DNA of 34,370 nucleotides from Candidatus Curtissbacteria bacterium RIFCSPHIGHO2_12_FULL_41_17 (GCA_001774945.1 MFBL01000058.1:1-34370), one strand, 5' to 3'. Positions 7,278 through 15,568 are shown, counted from the first letter of the stretch. The notes: a model not told the origin generated them from the letters alone. Numbers and translations are program-made.

Positions 7278-7681
7278 TATGTTGCGCCATTTAGCGCGAT
7301 ATTTACCAGTCTATCTGCCTCCTTATTTTTAGCCCTTTCAATATGGCGATAAGAAATTTTACCAAAGTTTGCCTCAAGGCTTCGGACTTTAAAAATCAGT
7401 TCCCTAAGTTTGGCGTTTTTAACCTTATAGCGGCCAGCCATTTGTAAGACCACCAGCTGAGAATCAAGATAAATATTTAAATCGTAAGCTTTAAAGTTTT
7501 GCGATAACCACTTGAGGGCCTCAACCAGTGCAGTATACTCAGCAACATTATTGGTGGCAACACCAATGAAACCGGCCGCTTCTTTTTTTAAGGTACCGTT
7601 TTTTTTAACCACAAATCCCCAGGCAGCCGGCCCGGGATTGCCTCTTGCGCCACCATCGCAATATACGCTAAGTGTGCTCAT
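7277..7681 (-). CDS. RNase HI-like protein (RVT_3 family)
   Basis: A 134-residue RNase H fold: YCDGGARGNPGPA (first catalytic Asp at 9), NNVAEYTALVEAL (Glu at 48), LDSQLV (Asp) and NKEADRLVN (final Asp). All four metal-binding acidic residues are present, so hydrolysis of RNA in RNA-DNA hybrids is plausible. It is closer to the Bacillus YpdQ / plant reverse-transcriptase-like branch than to E. coli RnhA, since the basic handle is absent. The start overlaps the flippase stop by 4 nt, so it is translationally coupled to an unrelated surface-glycan gene. Nothing here suggests a retroelement. Confidence 0.88.
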   Translation of the reverse strand: MSTLSVYCDGGARGNPGPAAWGFVVKKNGTLKKEAAGFIGVATNNVAEYTALVEALKWLSQNFKAYDLNIYLDSQLVVLQMAGRYKVKNAKLRELIFKVRSLEANFGKISYRHIERAKNKEADRLVNIALNGAT

Positions 7682-8949
7682 ATTTTAGATATTATATTCC
7701 TTTGGCTTTTTAATACCGCTACTACTAAAAGGAGCAGGATAAAAGCTTCTGAGACGACTGTCACAATTGCCGCCGCCATATATCCAAATTGGGGGATATA
7801 GATTAAGTTTAAAATTATATTAAATGCCGCACCCGAGAAATAAATAAGAGCCAGATATTTTTGTTTTTTTATGATTATTAACAAGTGCCAAAGCAAAGCA
7901 GAAATGAAAAAGAAAGGCATACCAAGTGCTAAAACCGCAAGAGCCGTTTGCGATCCTATAAATCTTGCATCATAAATAGCGGGGATTAAAAATGATACGG
8001 CAATTAAAAAACCGGTCAAAAATACTGAAAGGGATAGAAGAATCACCAGAGTGCGTTTAATATGCGATTTGAATTTTGAATAGCTTTTTTTTAGAAATTC
8101 TTCATTAAGTAAAGGATAAATGGCGTTGACCAAAAAAATAGGCAAAGCGAGCGCCGCTTCAAAAAACTGGTAGGCCAAACCATAAATTCCCACCTCGGAG
8201 CTTTCGCGAAAATTGGAAAGAATCAAGACATCGATTCGAAAGTAAATTAAGTTGAAAATTAAGGCAAGACCTATCGGCCAGGAGGCGGAAACGAGTCTTT
8301 GTGTGCTGTTTTTTTCAAATTTGGGAAGGATAAATTTTTTAATCCTTTTTGTAATAAGAAAGTAAGCAGCGCAAACTAAAACAAAACCTCCTAAAACATA
8401 GGAGGCGACGTAGCCTAGCAGATTGCCGCCGGAAAAAGTTATTGCAAGTGTACTTGTTAAAATAACCAAGTAACCGGCGATTGCTGCTATGGTCGACAGG
8501 TCATACCTCAGATTTCTTTGGAAATAAGCGTTAGCAGTGGTAAAAAGTGCCTGAGTTAAAATTGTTAATGATCCTATAAGAATACCCGCCTTTACAAGCG
8601 GTGAAAAACCTGTTTGTTTAACCAAATCATGTGGCAGTACAAATGAAATTGAGATAGCAGCAGCAAAAAGAATAAGCGCCAAAATAAGTCTTACACCGAC
8701 CAAGACCTTAAAAAGATTAAATTCAGATTTTTTATCGGCAGTTCTAACATAAATACTATTTAGTCCAAAATCCGCAAAAGTGTAAAAATAGCCGACAAAA
8801 ACAAAAATTTTGGTAAATTCTCCAAAGCCGGCCGGGCCAAGTGTTCTGGCAATTAAAAGAGTAATTATTAGGGTGATCGTTGCAGTGAATGCTTTGCCGA
8901 AGACCTGAAAAACGGTATTGTAAAATACTTTTTTATACATTGATAGCAC
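7678..8949 (-). CDS. Wzx-type oligosaccharide flippase
   Basis: A 423-residue integral membrane protein with about 12 hydrophobic segments and the MOP/Wzx N-terminus (FGKAFTATITLIITLLIARTLGP, here split for length: ...IARTLGPAGFGEF). It would move undecaprenyl-linked oligosaccharides across the membrane. The central RIDVLILSNF and SEVGIYGLAYQ are typical of the polysaccharide-synthesis protein family. It lies 13 nt after the ligase gene and overlaps the RNase H-like gene by 4 nt. Substrate cannot be deduced. Confidence 0.87.
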   Translation of the reverse strand: MLSMYKKVFYNTVFQVFGKAFTATITLIITLLIARTLGPAGFGEFTKIFVFVGYFYTFADFGLNSIYVRTADKKSEFNLFKVLVGVRLILALILFAAAISISFVLPHDLVKQTGFSPLVKAGILIGSLTILTQALFTTANAYFQRNLRYDLSTIAAIAGYLVILTSTLAITFSGGNLLGYVASYVLGGFVLVCAAYFLITKRIKKFILPKFEKNSTQRLVSASWPIGLALIFNLIYFRIDVLILSNFRESSEVGIYGLAYQFFEAALALPIFLVNAIYPLLNEEFLKKSYSKFKSHIKRTLVILLSLSVFLTGFLIAVSFLIPAIYDARFIGSQTALAVLALGMPFFFISALLWHLLIIIKKQKYLALIYFSGAAFNIILNLIYIPQFGYMAAAIVTVVSEAFILLLLVVAVLKSQRNIISKI

Positions 8950-8962
8950 CCAATATATCAGT

Positions 8963-10201
8963 TTAATTTTTTTTAGGCGAACTGATAATGTAGGCGCAAG
9001 CCAACCAGAATAGCAGTCTGCCCTGATTTAGGGTCCATAAAAAATGGTCAAAGCTGGCAAAAATCACAAGACTGATAAAAAGAAGGATTTTAGCTTTGGT
9101 TTTGGCCTTTTTAAGTACAAAAAGCAGCAAAAATGCAAAAATGATAAGCCCAAAAAAGCCATTTTCGGCAAGGATTAAAAGAAAAACATTATGAACAGGC
9201 TGCAGCAGACGGATTTGGTTGGCTGAAGTCAGATTTTGCAAAGCAAGCTGGGGAATAAAATTGAGACTCCCGACTCCAAACAGGGGATTTTTGGCAAAAA
9301 TATCAATTGCCGCACTAATTAAAACCAGTCTTTCCGAAAGTGAAGCAATCTGCGCTTCGGGCAAAAATCTTATGATAAACAGGACGAGTGCCGCAAGTGC
9401 CGCAACTCCTAAAATTTGAGGTAATTTTTTAAAAAGAGTCACTAAATATAAAAAGAGTAAGAATATGCCGGACTTGGAAGAGGTGGCGATCAGGGACAAG
9501 GGCAATAGAATCAAGGTGATGATTCTTGCTGCTTTTTTCTTTAATAATAATTTATGAGAATCAATGATAATAAAACTTATAAGCAGAAAAGCTGCCAGCA
9601 CATTCGGGTGAGGAAAAGTTCCGTAGGGCCTTAAAAATTGGCGGCCAAAAAGTTGGCCGTGGGCAATATTGACTGTTGAAGAATCAAAACTGCGCTCACC
9701 CAATATCCACAGCCCTAGGGATTTCTGCAAGGCAAACTGCCCTAAAGCAACTAGCGACTGCCAGATAGCCGAAAAGAGCAAGACAAAAATACTGATTCTT
9801 GCTAAATTGCGGTTTTTAAGAGTTTTTGCTGCGTAAATCCCAAATAAGGAAGCAGTTAAAAATCTAATAAAAAATATATAAGAAAGAGCAGTAATCCTTG
9901 CGAAAAAAATTGTATCGGCTAATAGGTAGAGAGTTAAAATTAACCAAATTAAAAGGAAACTCTTTTGAGTTTCGTAATCTTTTACTAAATTTTTAAGAGC
10001 CTGCCGGCCGGCAAGCAGGTTTTCCAGGCTAAATGTGGCTATATAGAAAAAAAGCGCAAAGTCTACCAAATAAAGACTAATGGCCAAATAATCAATAGGT
10101 ATTCCTAAGACGAAAGATTCGGGATGGAAAAAAAATTTACCAAGCTGAATGGGGATTAGCGCTAAAGTAAGAAGAAAAAATCCATCGGATGGGCGCATCA
10201 A
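8963..10201 (-). CDS. O-antigen ligase/polymerase family protein (Wzy/WaaL-like)
   Basis: A 412-residue protein with about ten membrane segments and the Wzy_C hallmark: NPLFGVGSLNF, then a loop ending PVHNVFLLILAENG. It either polymerises or transfers glycan units outside the membrane. With the flippase and Wzz-like genes it forms a Wzx/Wzy-type set. A palindrome at 10000-10019 is embedded in frame (residues about 61-68, LLAGRQA). The start ATG overlaps the jag stop by 4 nt, which ties this surface operon to the rpmH-jag block. Confidence 0.85.
   Translation of the reverse strand: MMRPSDGFFLLTLALIPIQLGKFFFHPESFVLGIPIDYLAISLYLVDFALFFYIATFSLENLLAGRQALKNLVKDYETQKSFLLIWLILTLYLLADTIFFARITALSYIFFIRFLTASLFGIYAAKTLKNRNLARISIFVLLFSAIWQSLVALGQFALQKSLGLWILGERSFDSSTVNIAHGQLFGRQFLRPYGTFPHPNVLAAFLLISFIIIDSHKLLLKKKAARIITLILLPLSLIATSSKSGIFLLFLYLVTLFKKLPQILGVAALAALVLFIIRFLPEAQIASLSERLVLISAAIDIFAKNPLFGVGSLNFIPQLALQNLTSANQIRLLQPVHNVFLLILAENGFFGLIIFAFLLLFVLKKAKTKAKILLFISLVIFASFDHFLWTLNQGRLLFWLACAYIISSPKKN
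10000..10019. repeat. Palindrome inside the O-antigen ligase gene
   Basis: Arms CCTGC (10000-10004) and GCAGG (10015-10019) with a CGGCCGG-rich centre. It resembles the palindrome at 25637-25657 in composition and arms. Confidence 0.6.
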
Positions 10202-10668
10202 CTTTCGGCAGATTTAGGTTTAACTATCAGATGCCTGTCAGGACCTTCACCTTCGGAGACAGTAGAAACTTTTGGGTGTTCGGCCAGGACGGTGTGAATC
10301 ACTCTTCTCTCACTGCTTTTCAGATTATAAATCGGTTGTTCTTCGGCGCTTTGGGCAACTTGTTCGGCAATACTGATGGCCATTTTTTTAAGCTTCTCTT
10401 CTTTCTGCCTGCGCCAGTCATTTATATCTACAAAAACTTCAAAATCTTCATTGCCGGTCAGTGCTTTAATTCTAACTGCCAATATAAACTGGAGGCTTTC
10501 TAAATTAGCGCCATATTTGCCAATTAAAAGCGCACTATCCGGTGATGAAATATCCACAAAGAAAATTTCGCCTTCTTTTGATACCTCAACGGTTGCCGAT
10601 ACATCCAAGCCCTCAATGATCTGTCTGATATTTTCGGCTACGAAATTTTCGTCTAATTTATGTTTCAT
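10198..10668 (-). CDS. jag: KH-R3H RNA-binding protein Jag/KhpB
   Basis: A 156-residue protein with a KH domain (about 25-90; GKYGANLESLQ carries the GxxG loop) and an R3H domain (about 92-152; SSERRVIHTVLAEH, EGPDRHLIV). It lacks the N-terminal Jag_N domain of Firmicute proteins. Jag/KhpB binds RNA, often with KhpA, and affects cell division and envelope genes in Gram-positives. Its place after yidC is the conserved arrangement. It is 18 nt from yidC and overlaps the ligase start. Confidence 0.9.
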   Translation of the reverse strand: MKHKLDENFVAENIRQIIEGLDVSATVEVSKEGEIFFVDISSPDSALLIGKYGANLESLQFILAVRIKALTGNEDFEVFVDINDWRRQKEEKLKKMAISIAEQVAQSAEEQPIYNLKSSERRVIHTVLAEHPKVSTVSEGEGPDRHLIVKPKSAES

Positions 10669-10686
10669 GCAAATTGACGCGAATTT

Positions 10687-11502
10687 TTATTTGCGCCACT
10701 TTTCCGGTAGATACTTATTAAGACCTCCAGCACCTGCAATTATATACTGCTGGATGATACCAATTATCGTAAAAGTGTTCCAGTAAAGAGAAAGGCCAAT
10801 CGGGAATCCATAAGAAAAAAAGGCGATCATTGCCGGCATGATCAAGATCATTTGAGACTGCATCTGGGCCATACTGTCTTCAAGGCCTTCCTTCCCTTCC
10901 TTTTTGACCGGTGCCGGGCTTTTAGCGGACGGGGACATCATTTTTGACTGGATATACTGTAAAATCCCTGTGACAATGGGAACAAGAAGAATCAGAAAAC
11001 CGACAGTGCGCCAATCCGAAGGTTTGGCTGCCAGGCTAACGCCAAGATATGAGGGGTCAGGGATTTTTTCGAGAAAAAGAAATGGGGAATAGAGTCTATC
11101 ATTAATATTAGTTAAAAAATCATTTTTGGAAAAATCCACAATCTTTAACAAAACCTGGTAAAGGGCTATAAAAACCGGCATCTGGATTATTAGAGGCAGA
11201 CAACCGGCCAGAGGATTGACTCCGTGTTCCTTATAAAGCTTGGAAACCTCCTGTTGGTGACGCGTTTTGTCATGCCCATGTTCGGACTTAATTCTATCCA
11301 AGTGCGGCTTTAATGCCGCCATTTTCTGGGTACTTTTTAGCTGGGCGGAAATTAAGGGCCAAAGGGCCAGCCGAATTACAACTGTTAAAAGAATAATGGC
11401 AAATCCTAAAGCACCAGGAATGGGAAGTAGGGCAAAACCTTTATAAAAAAGCAGGAGCAGATTAAGGATCGGGTTGATTAGAAAAGAATCAAAAGGGTTC
11501 AT
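10687..11502 (-). CDS. yidC: YidC/Oxa1 membrane protein insertase
   Basis: Inserts and folds inner-membrane proteins. The 271-residue form is the short Gram-positive type without the periplasmic P1 domain. Five hydrophobic segments are visible; GAIGFAIILL-like first helix (GALGFAIILLTVVIRLALWPL, with the Arg of the hydrophilic groove), a charged cytoplasmic hairpin (SAQLKSTQKMAALKPHLDRI), then GCLPLIIQMPVFIALYQVL, and SLYWNTFTIIGIIQQYII near the end. It sits between yidD and jag in the canonical order. Alternative functions are unlikely. Confidence 0.94.
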   Translation of the reverse strand: MNPFDSFLINPILNLLLLFYKGFALLPIPGALGFAIILLTVVIRLALWPLISAQLKSTQKMAALKPHLDRIKSEHGHDKTRHQQEVSKLYKEHGVNPLAGCLPLIIQMPVFIALYQVLLKIVDFSKNDFLTNINDRLYSPFLFLEKIPDPSYLGVSLAAKPSDWRTVGFLILLVPIVTGILQYIQSKMMSPSAKSPAPVKKEGKEGLEDSMAQMQSQMILIMPAMIAFFSYGFPIGLSLYWNTFTIIGIIQQYIIAGAGGLNKYLPEKWRK

Positions 11503-11518
11503 AAATTTAGTTTAAAAT

Positions 11519-11725
11519 TCAAACCGGATCATAGAATGGCCGTTTGGAAAAAGGATGGCAGGCGCAAATTCTTTTCAAACCCATAACGCTGCCCTTCAAT
11601 ATGCCGTATTTTTCGATTGCCTGGCTCACATAAGCAGAGCAAGATGGCCTAAAACGGCAAGAAGGCAGGCTGCCGGCAAAAAGCACCTGGTAAATTTTAA
11701 TTAAGAATATGGCAATTTGCTTCAT
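11519..11725 (-). CDS. yidD: Membrane protein insertion efficiency factor YidD
   Basis: A 68-residue protein with the family signature SCRFRPSCSAYVSQAIEKYG and a later CHPF, close to full family length. An N-terminal amphipathic helix would associate it with the membrane near YidC. The start overlaps the rnpA stop by 4 nt, and yidC follows after 16 nt. Confidence 0.94.
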   Translation of the reverse strand: MKQIAIFLIKIYQVLFAGSLPSCRFRPSCSAYVSQAIEKYGILKGSVMGLKRICACHPFSKRPFYDPV

Positions 11726-11964
11726 TTAACTTTTCTAATCTTTTCAATTAACAATTTTTCGACCTGGTGCATTTTAAGATCTTTTATATTCTCTTTAACA
11801 ATTATAACCAGTTCCCCCGTAAGTTGGATCTTTCGGGCTGCCTCCATAAATAGCCTTCTAATTCGATTGCGGTCGACTGCTTTTGGTGCTACCTTTTTTG
11901 AAACGACCACCTTTATTTTAGAAAAAGGCAGGTTTTTTTTAAAAATTACAGAAAATTTGTCCAC
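11722..11964 (-). CDS. rnpA: Ribonuclease P protein component
   Basis: Assists RNase P RNA in 5' processing of tRNA. At 80 residues it is shorter than the usual 110-120, having lost part of the N-terminus; the core RNR motif is intact (KAVDRNRIRRLFMEAARK), preceded by the SKKVAPKAV strand. It starts with GTG immediately after the rpmH stop, consistent with coupling. The neighbourhood rpmH-rnpA-yidD-yidC confirms the call. Confidence 0.9.
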   Translation of the reverse strand: MDKFSVIFKKNLPFSKIKVVVSKKVAPKAVDRNRIRRLFMEAARKIQLTGELVIIVKENIKDLKMHQVEKLLIEKIRKVK

Positions 11965-12102
11965 CTAAACAGCCAGTTTCACGCGACCTCTTATTCTTCT
12001 TCTTGCCAAAACCCTGCGCCCGTCGGTAGTTCTCATACGTTTTCTAAAACCGTGGGTTTTGGCGCGCTTTCTCTTTTTGGGCTGGTAAGTTCTTTTCGGC
12101 AT
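11965..12102 (-). CDS. rpmH: 50S ribosomal protein bL34
   Basis: A 45-codon gene: MPKRTYQPKKRKRAKTHGF start, a central KRMRTTDGRRVLARRR, ending VKLAV. It is the full family length and very basic. A good Shine-Dalgarno (AAGGGAG, 5 nt spacer) precedes the ATG, unlike the leaderless genes elsewhere in the window. It heads the minus-strand block leading away from dnaA, the typical origin layout. Confidence 0.97.
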   Translation of the reverse strand: MPKRTYQPKKRKRAKTHGFRKRMRTTDGRRVLARRRIRGRVKLAV

Positions 12103-12434
12103 GAATACTCCCTTCGGTCGCTTAATTCAAAATTTAAAGTTCAAAATTAAAAATTTAAAAATTCTGACTTTTTACTTGAACTTTCGACCTTTGACTTTTA
12201 AGTTTTGAGTTTATTGCTTAGGTTACTAGAAATTAAATGAGATATCAAGTCACAAAAATCTTAAGTTTTGCACAAAAATTTTAACCAGTTGACAACTGTT
12301 GATAACTCTTGTAATCATAGATGTTGGCGCAATTATTTTTAAATTTCTTCAGCCTGATCTTCAATTAATATTTGTCTGCTAAATTTTGACTAACTTTGCG
12401 CCAAATTAATTTTTAAAATTCATTAAATACACAG
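12103..12434. other. rpmH-dnaA intergenic region, 332 bp, AT-rich
   Basis: No gene is seen. It holds the rpmH ribosome site, degenerate 7-bp tandem repeats (12126-12160 and about 12162-12209), one good DnaA-box match (TGTTGATAA, 12297-12305), a weaker one (TTTTGCACA, 12266-12274), and a perfect -35 hexamer TTGACA (12289-12294) with only a poor -10 at normal spacing. It probably carries divergent rpmH and dnaA promoters and part of the origin. Confidence 0.6.
12126..12160. repeat. Degenerate heptamer tandem repeat upstream of rpmH
   Basis: Five consecutive 7-bp units: TTCAAAA, TTTAAAG, TTCAAAA, TTAAAAA, TTTAAAA. A second series (TTCTGAC, TTTTTAC, then TTTCGAC, CTTTGAC, TTTTAAG, TTTTGAG) continues to about 12209. 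Confidence 0.75.
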
Positions 12435-13805
12435 GTGGAAGCAAAAAAAATCTGGGCTAAAATTCTATCGGAAATCAAAAGGCATGTTTCGGCCTCAACC
12501 TTCAAGACGTGGTTTGCCGGATCATTTATTGTGGAGTACAAAAAAACCGCCGTTAAAAGTGTTTTAATTATTGCCTTTAAAAATAATTTTTTGAAAGAAC
12601 AGGTCGAAAAAAGATATTTGCCGCAAGTTGCCAAAATCGCAAGCAGAGAGCTCGGCGAGCCAACAGAGATCCTCCTGATAGTTACCCAAAAACAAAATCA
12701 AATAAAAGAAAAAGGGCCGATTTTTTCCGGAGTTGCACCTTTGCAATTTTTAAAGACAAGGCAGGCAAATGATCTAAAAAGTGATCATACTTTTGATAAT
12801 TTTGTGGTGGGCAACTCCAATAATCTGGCTTATCTGGTTGCCAAACAAGTAAGTGAAAACCCCGGAACAAATTACAATCCTCTTTTGTTTTTTGGGCCGA
12901 CGGGCGTTGGCAAAACTCACCTTTTGCAGGCCATAGGCAATGCGATAAAAAAAAGGGCAATTGAAGCTAAAATCCTTTATGCGTCTGCAGAAAAATTTAC
13001 CAACGACTATTTAGAATCCTTATCTTTTAAAACTCAAGCTTCCTTTCGCGCAAGGTATCGCGGGTCTGACGTTCTTTTAGTTGACGACATTCAGTTTTTG
13101 GCCGGCAAGGAAAGCACACAAGAAGAATTTTTTTATACATTTAACGAACTGTATCTTGCAAATAGGCAAATTGTTATTGCCGCAGACAGGCACCCTAAAG
13201 AACTGGGCAAACTTAAAGAAAGACTTGTTAGCCGATTTCTGCAGGGGATGGTTGCCGATATTGCCCCTCCAGATTTTGAAATGAAGATGGCAATTTTAAA
13301 AACTAAATGCAAAGAGCGGGGAATGAGTCTTGACGATGAAAGCATCTCTTATATTGCCAATACCTGCTTTGGGAGTGCGCGGGAACTTGAAGGAGTTTTG
13401 ATATCCACATTTTCTCTTGCTAAATTGTCAGGCAACAAGGTTGATTTGGCAAAAATTAAATTAATTGTTGAAAGAAATCAGACAAACAACCAAAAAGCTA
13501 CCCCCCAAACCATTATTGAAGCTGTATGCAGTTATTTTAATGTCAAACCTTCCGATCTTTCGAGTCCTTCAAGAAAATCCAATTTAGTCTTTGCCAGACA
13601 AATACTCATGTATCTTTTGCGAAAAGAGCTGCAGCTTCCACTTTCTGCGATCGGCCAGTTCGTTGGCGGCAGAGACCATTCAACAATTATCCATGGTGTG
13701 GAAAAAGTTGAAAAAGATGTTCTTTCCAACCAACCGCGAAAGGATGAGGTTCTGAGGATTAGATCCCTTTTCAACAATTACCGGGAAGTTATCGGCAAGA
13801 CTTAG
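12435..13805 (+). CDS. dnaA: Chromosomal replication initiator DnaA
   Basis: Opens the origin and loads helicase. Domain I (about 1-80; KTWFAGSFIV), a short linker, AAA+ domain III with Walker A GPTGVGKTH (Lys 160) and Walker B VLLVDDIQF (Asp 217-218), and domain IV with the DnaA-box-binding signature GGRDHSTIIHGVEKV (about 418-433). Length 456 is normal. The start is GTG with no clear Shine-Dalgarno; an ATG alternative is not available in frame nearby. It is divergent from rpmH and 196 nt before dnaN. Confidence 0.97.
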   Translation: MEAKKIWAKILSEIKRHVSASTFKTWFAGSFIVEYKKTAVKSVLIIAFKNNFLKEQVEKRYLPQVAKIASRELGEPTEILLIVTQKQNQIKEKGPIFSGVAPLQFLKTRQANDLKSDHTFDNFVVGNSNNLAYLVAKQVSENPGTNYNPLLFFGPTGVGKTHLLQAIGNAIKKRAIEAKILYASAEKFTNDYLESLSFKTQASFRARYRGSDVLLVDDIQFLAGKESTQEEFFYTFNELYLANRQIVIAADRHPKELGKLKERLVSRFLQGMVADIAPPDFEMKMAILKTKCKERGMSLDDESISYIANTCFGSARELEGVLISTFSLAKLSGNKVDLAKIKLIVERNQTNNQKATPQTIIEAVCSYFNVKPSDLSSPSRKSNLVFARQILMYLLRKELQLPLSAIGQFVGGRDHSTIIHGVEKVEKDVLSNQPRKDEVLRIRSLFNNYREVIGKT

Positions 13806-14001
13806 ATGTCGGGTTTTTAGTTTGTCAACAAGTTATCAACAAAGAATATGCTTTTACGGGTTGGCTTTGCAGTTATCAACAAACCTAATAATACTAATAC
13901 TTTGTTTAATATAAAAGGATAGTAGTGGATGGTATTTTATAAATTGTTGATATATAATCAAAAAACTTCTGCCGACCAAACCCTTTCCTTAGAAAGCTAA
14001 A
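13806..14001. other. Probable replication origin (dnaA-dnaN intergenic)
   Basis: Two exact TTATCAACA DnaA boxes in the same orientation at 13833-13841 and 13873-13881, exactly 40 bp apart; a near match TTGTCAACA at 13822-13830; and an inverted near match TGTTGATAT at 13945-13953. The sequence between the last two boxes is AT-rich (about 13888-13920) and could be the unwinding element. A TATAAT at 13953-13958 may be the dnaN -10. Placement between dnaA and dnaN is typical. Origin function is inferred. Confidence 0.7.
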
Positions 14002-15126
14002 ATGAAATGTAAAGTCGCCCAAAATGAACTAGCAAAAGCTTTAAAAGCATGCGAAAAATCGTTTCTAGTTCGTGCCAATTTACCGGTTTTATCAAACATT
14101 TTACTTACTATAAGCAAAAATGGCTTGGAAGCACTTTCGACAAACCTGGAAACAGCTACCAGGGTGGCTGTACCCTGTCAAGGGGAAATTGATGGACGTA
14201 TTACCCTTCCGGGAAGGGTTTTTATGGATTTTATCTGGCAGCTCCCGGAGCAAACACTGGCAATTGAATTACTTGGAGAGGAAGTGCTGGTGACAACAAA
14301 GGGTTATAGCGCAAGGTTTGCCTCAATGCCGGCTGAAGAGTTCCCAGCAATTCCCAAAATAGAAAGCGGTAAAAAAATCGAAATTGAAGCAAGTGTTTTT
14401 GCCAAAGCTTGCGCCCAGGTCGTTTTTTGTGCAGCACAGGACGAAGGCAGGCCTACCTTAAACGGGATTCTTTGCGAACTTAATAAACAGAATTTTTCGA
14501 TGGTGGCAACTGACGGCTACCGTTTGGGATTTGTAACGATTCCAATCGCCGGATCAGTAAGTTTAATAAAGATGATAATACCAGCAAAGACACTCGGGGA
14601 AGTGATTAAGCTGGCAAGTGAATTAGAACAGGAAGAAGACGGAAAATCACTGACAATTACAATAGCAGACACTTTAACCCAGGCTAATTTTAAACTGGGC
14701 AATATCGAGTTTACCTCAAGATTAATTGAGGGCGAATTTCCCAATTGGCAAAAAATAATTCCGGCGAATTTTGCCACCAGCGCCAAAATTTTGCGTGAAG
14801 AATTAACAAGAAGGGTAAGAATAGCAGCTGTTTTTGCCAGGGATAGCGGCAATATCGTCAGGCTTAAATTGGAGGGTAAAAAGCTGACAATTTTGGCAAC
14901 CACAGCTCAGGTGGGTTCAAACGAAACGGAAATGGAGGCGGAGATTAGCGGCAAAGGCGGGGAGATTGCTTTCAACTACCGTTACATTTTAGAGGCACTT
15001 TCTGCGATTGATAGTGAAGTTATTAATTTCCAGATGAGCGAGAGCTTAACCCCCGGGAGGATAACACCCGAAGATACCAAAAGCGGCCTCTTCCAGATCA
15101 TTATGCCGGTCCGACTTCAAGGCTGA
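14002..15126 (+). CDS. dnaN: DNA polymerase III beta subunit (sliding clamp)
   Basis: A ring clamp that tethers the replicative polymerase and other enzymes. At 374 residues it is full length, with three clamp domains; ANLPVLSNILLT at the start, DEGRPTLNGILCEL and MVATDGYRLGF in domain 2, and a C-terminal IIMPVRLQG of the clamp type. ATG start, 36 nt or so after a candidate TATAAT. Its TGA stop is also the first codon-length of the heptamer array 15124-15158 bracketing the next gene. Confidence 0.97.
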   Translation: MKCKVAQNELAKALKACEKSFLVRANLPVLSNILLTISKNGLEALSTNLETATRVAVPCQGEIDGRITLPGRVFMDFIWQLPEQTLAIELLGEEVLVTTKGYSARFASMPAEEFPAIPKIESGKKIEIEASVFAKACAQVVFCAAQDEGRPTLNGILCELNKQNFSMVATDGYRLGFVTIPIAGSVSLIKMIIPAKTLGEVIKLASELEQEEDGKSLTITIADTLTQANFKLGNIEFTSRLIEGEFPNWQKIIPANFATSAKILREELTRRVRIAAVFARDSGNIVRLKLEGKKLTILATTAQVGSNETEMEAEISGKGGEIAFNYRYILEALSAIDSEVINFQMSESLTPGRITPEDTKSGLFQIIMPVRLQG

Positions 15127-15158
15127 CATTTGACAATTGACCATTAACATTTAACATA
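15124..15158. repeat. Heptamer array, left inverted arm of four-helix-bundle unit
   Basis: Units TGACATT, TGACAAT, TGACCAT, TAACATT, TAACATA. TGACATTTGACA (15124-15135) and TGACAATTGAC (15131-15141) are exact inverted copies of 15553-15564 and 15540-15550. Confidence 0.85.
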
Positions 15159-15532
15159 TGCGCAAGTTCCGCTTTAGAAAATTTAAAGTTTACCAAGACG
15201 CCATCAGGTTTCGAATGCGCATTAAGGCTTTAACGAATAAGTATTTCCCAAAAGACGAGAAGTATTTAATTATAGATCAAATCATTAGGGCAGCAAACTC
15301 AATTGTTCTGGCAATTGCTGAGGGCGCGGATCGATCAACTGACAAAGACTTTGCTTTATTTCTCAATCGTGCCCACACCTCTTTAAACGAGGTTGTTGCT
15401 TGTTTAGATATTGCCCTTGCCGAGAAATTTATAAGCCTGCGGGTTTACTTGGAGTATGTTGCCGAAGCGGAGAATTTGGCAAACCAGATAACCGCATTTA
15501 GAAGAAAATTATTAATAAGCCCTTCTAAGTAG
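15158..15532 (+). CDS. Four-helix-bundle protein (23S rRNA IVS family)
   Basis: A 124-residue protein of the S23/IVS family: FKVYQDAIRFRMRIKALT helix 1, DQIIRAANSIVLAIAEGA helix 2 (the family's SR-A-x-S-I-x-x-N-I-A-E-G signature, with Val-Leu-Ala for the usual residues), then two more helices. IVS proteins are encoded inside 23S rRNA intervening sequences bounded by complementary ends; here the gene lies free between dnaN and dciA and is likewise bracketed by complementary arms. Function is unknown; related Avd proteins bind nucleic acid in diversity-generating retroelements. No Shine-Dalgarno is visible. No reverse transcriptase lies nearby. Confidence 0.85.
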   Translation: MRKFRFRKFKVYQDAIRFRMRIKALTNKYFPKDEKYLIIDQIIRAANSIVLAIAEGADRSTDKDFALFLNRAHTSLNEVVACLDIALAEKFISLRVYLEYVAEAENLANQITAFRRKLLISPSK

Positions 15533-15539
15533 TATTTTT

Positions 15540-15567
15540 GTCAATTGTCACCTGTCAAATGTCAATT
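15540..15567. repeat. Heptamer array, right inverted arm
   Basis: Units GTCAATT, GTCACCT, GTCAAAT, GTCAATT. It is the inverted complement of the left arm and ends 1 nt before the -10 box of dciA. Confidence 0.85.
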
Positions 15568-15568
15568 G

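Noticed and set aside
15158..15532. Diversity-generating retroelement considered because Avd proteins share the four-helix fold
   Set aside because: No reverse transcriptase or template/variable repeat pair is visible near either four-helix-bundle gene; the RNase H-like gene lacks RT domains.
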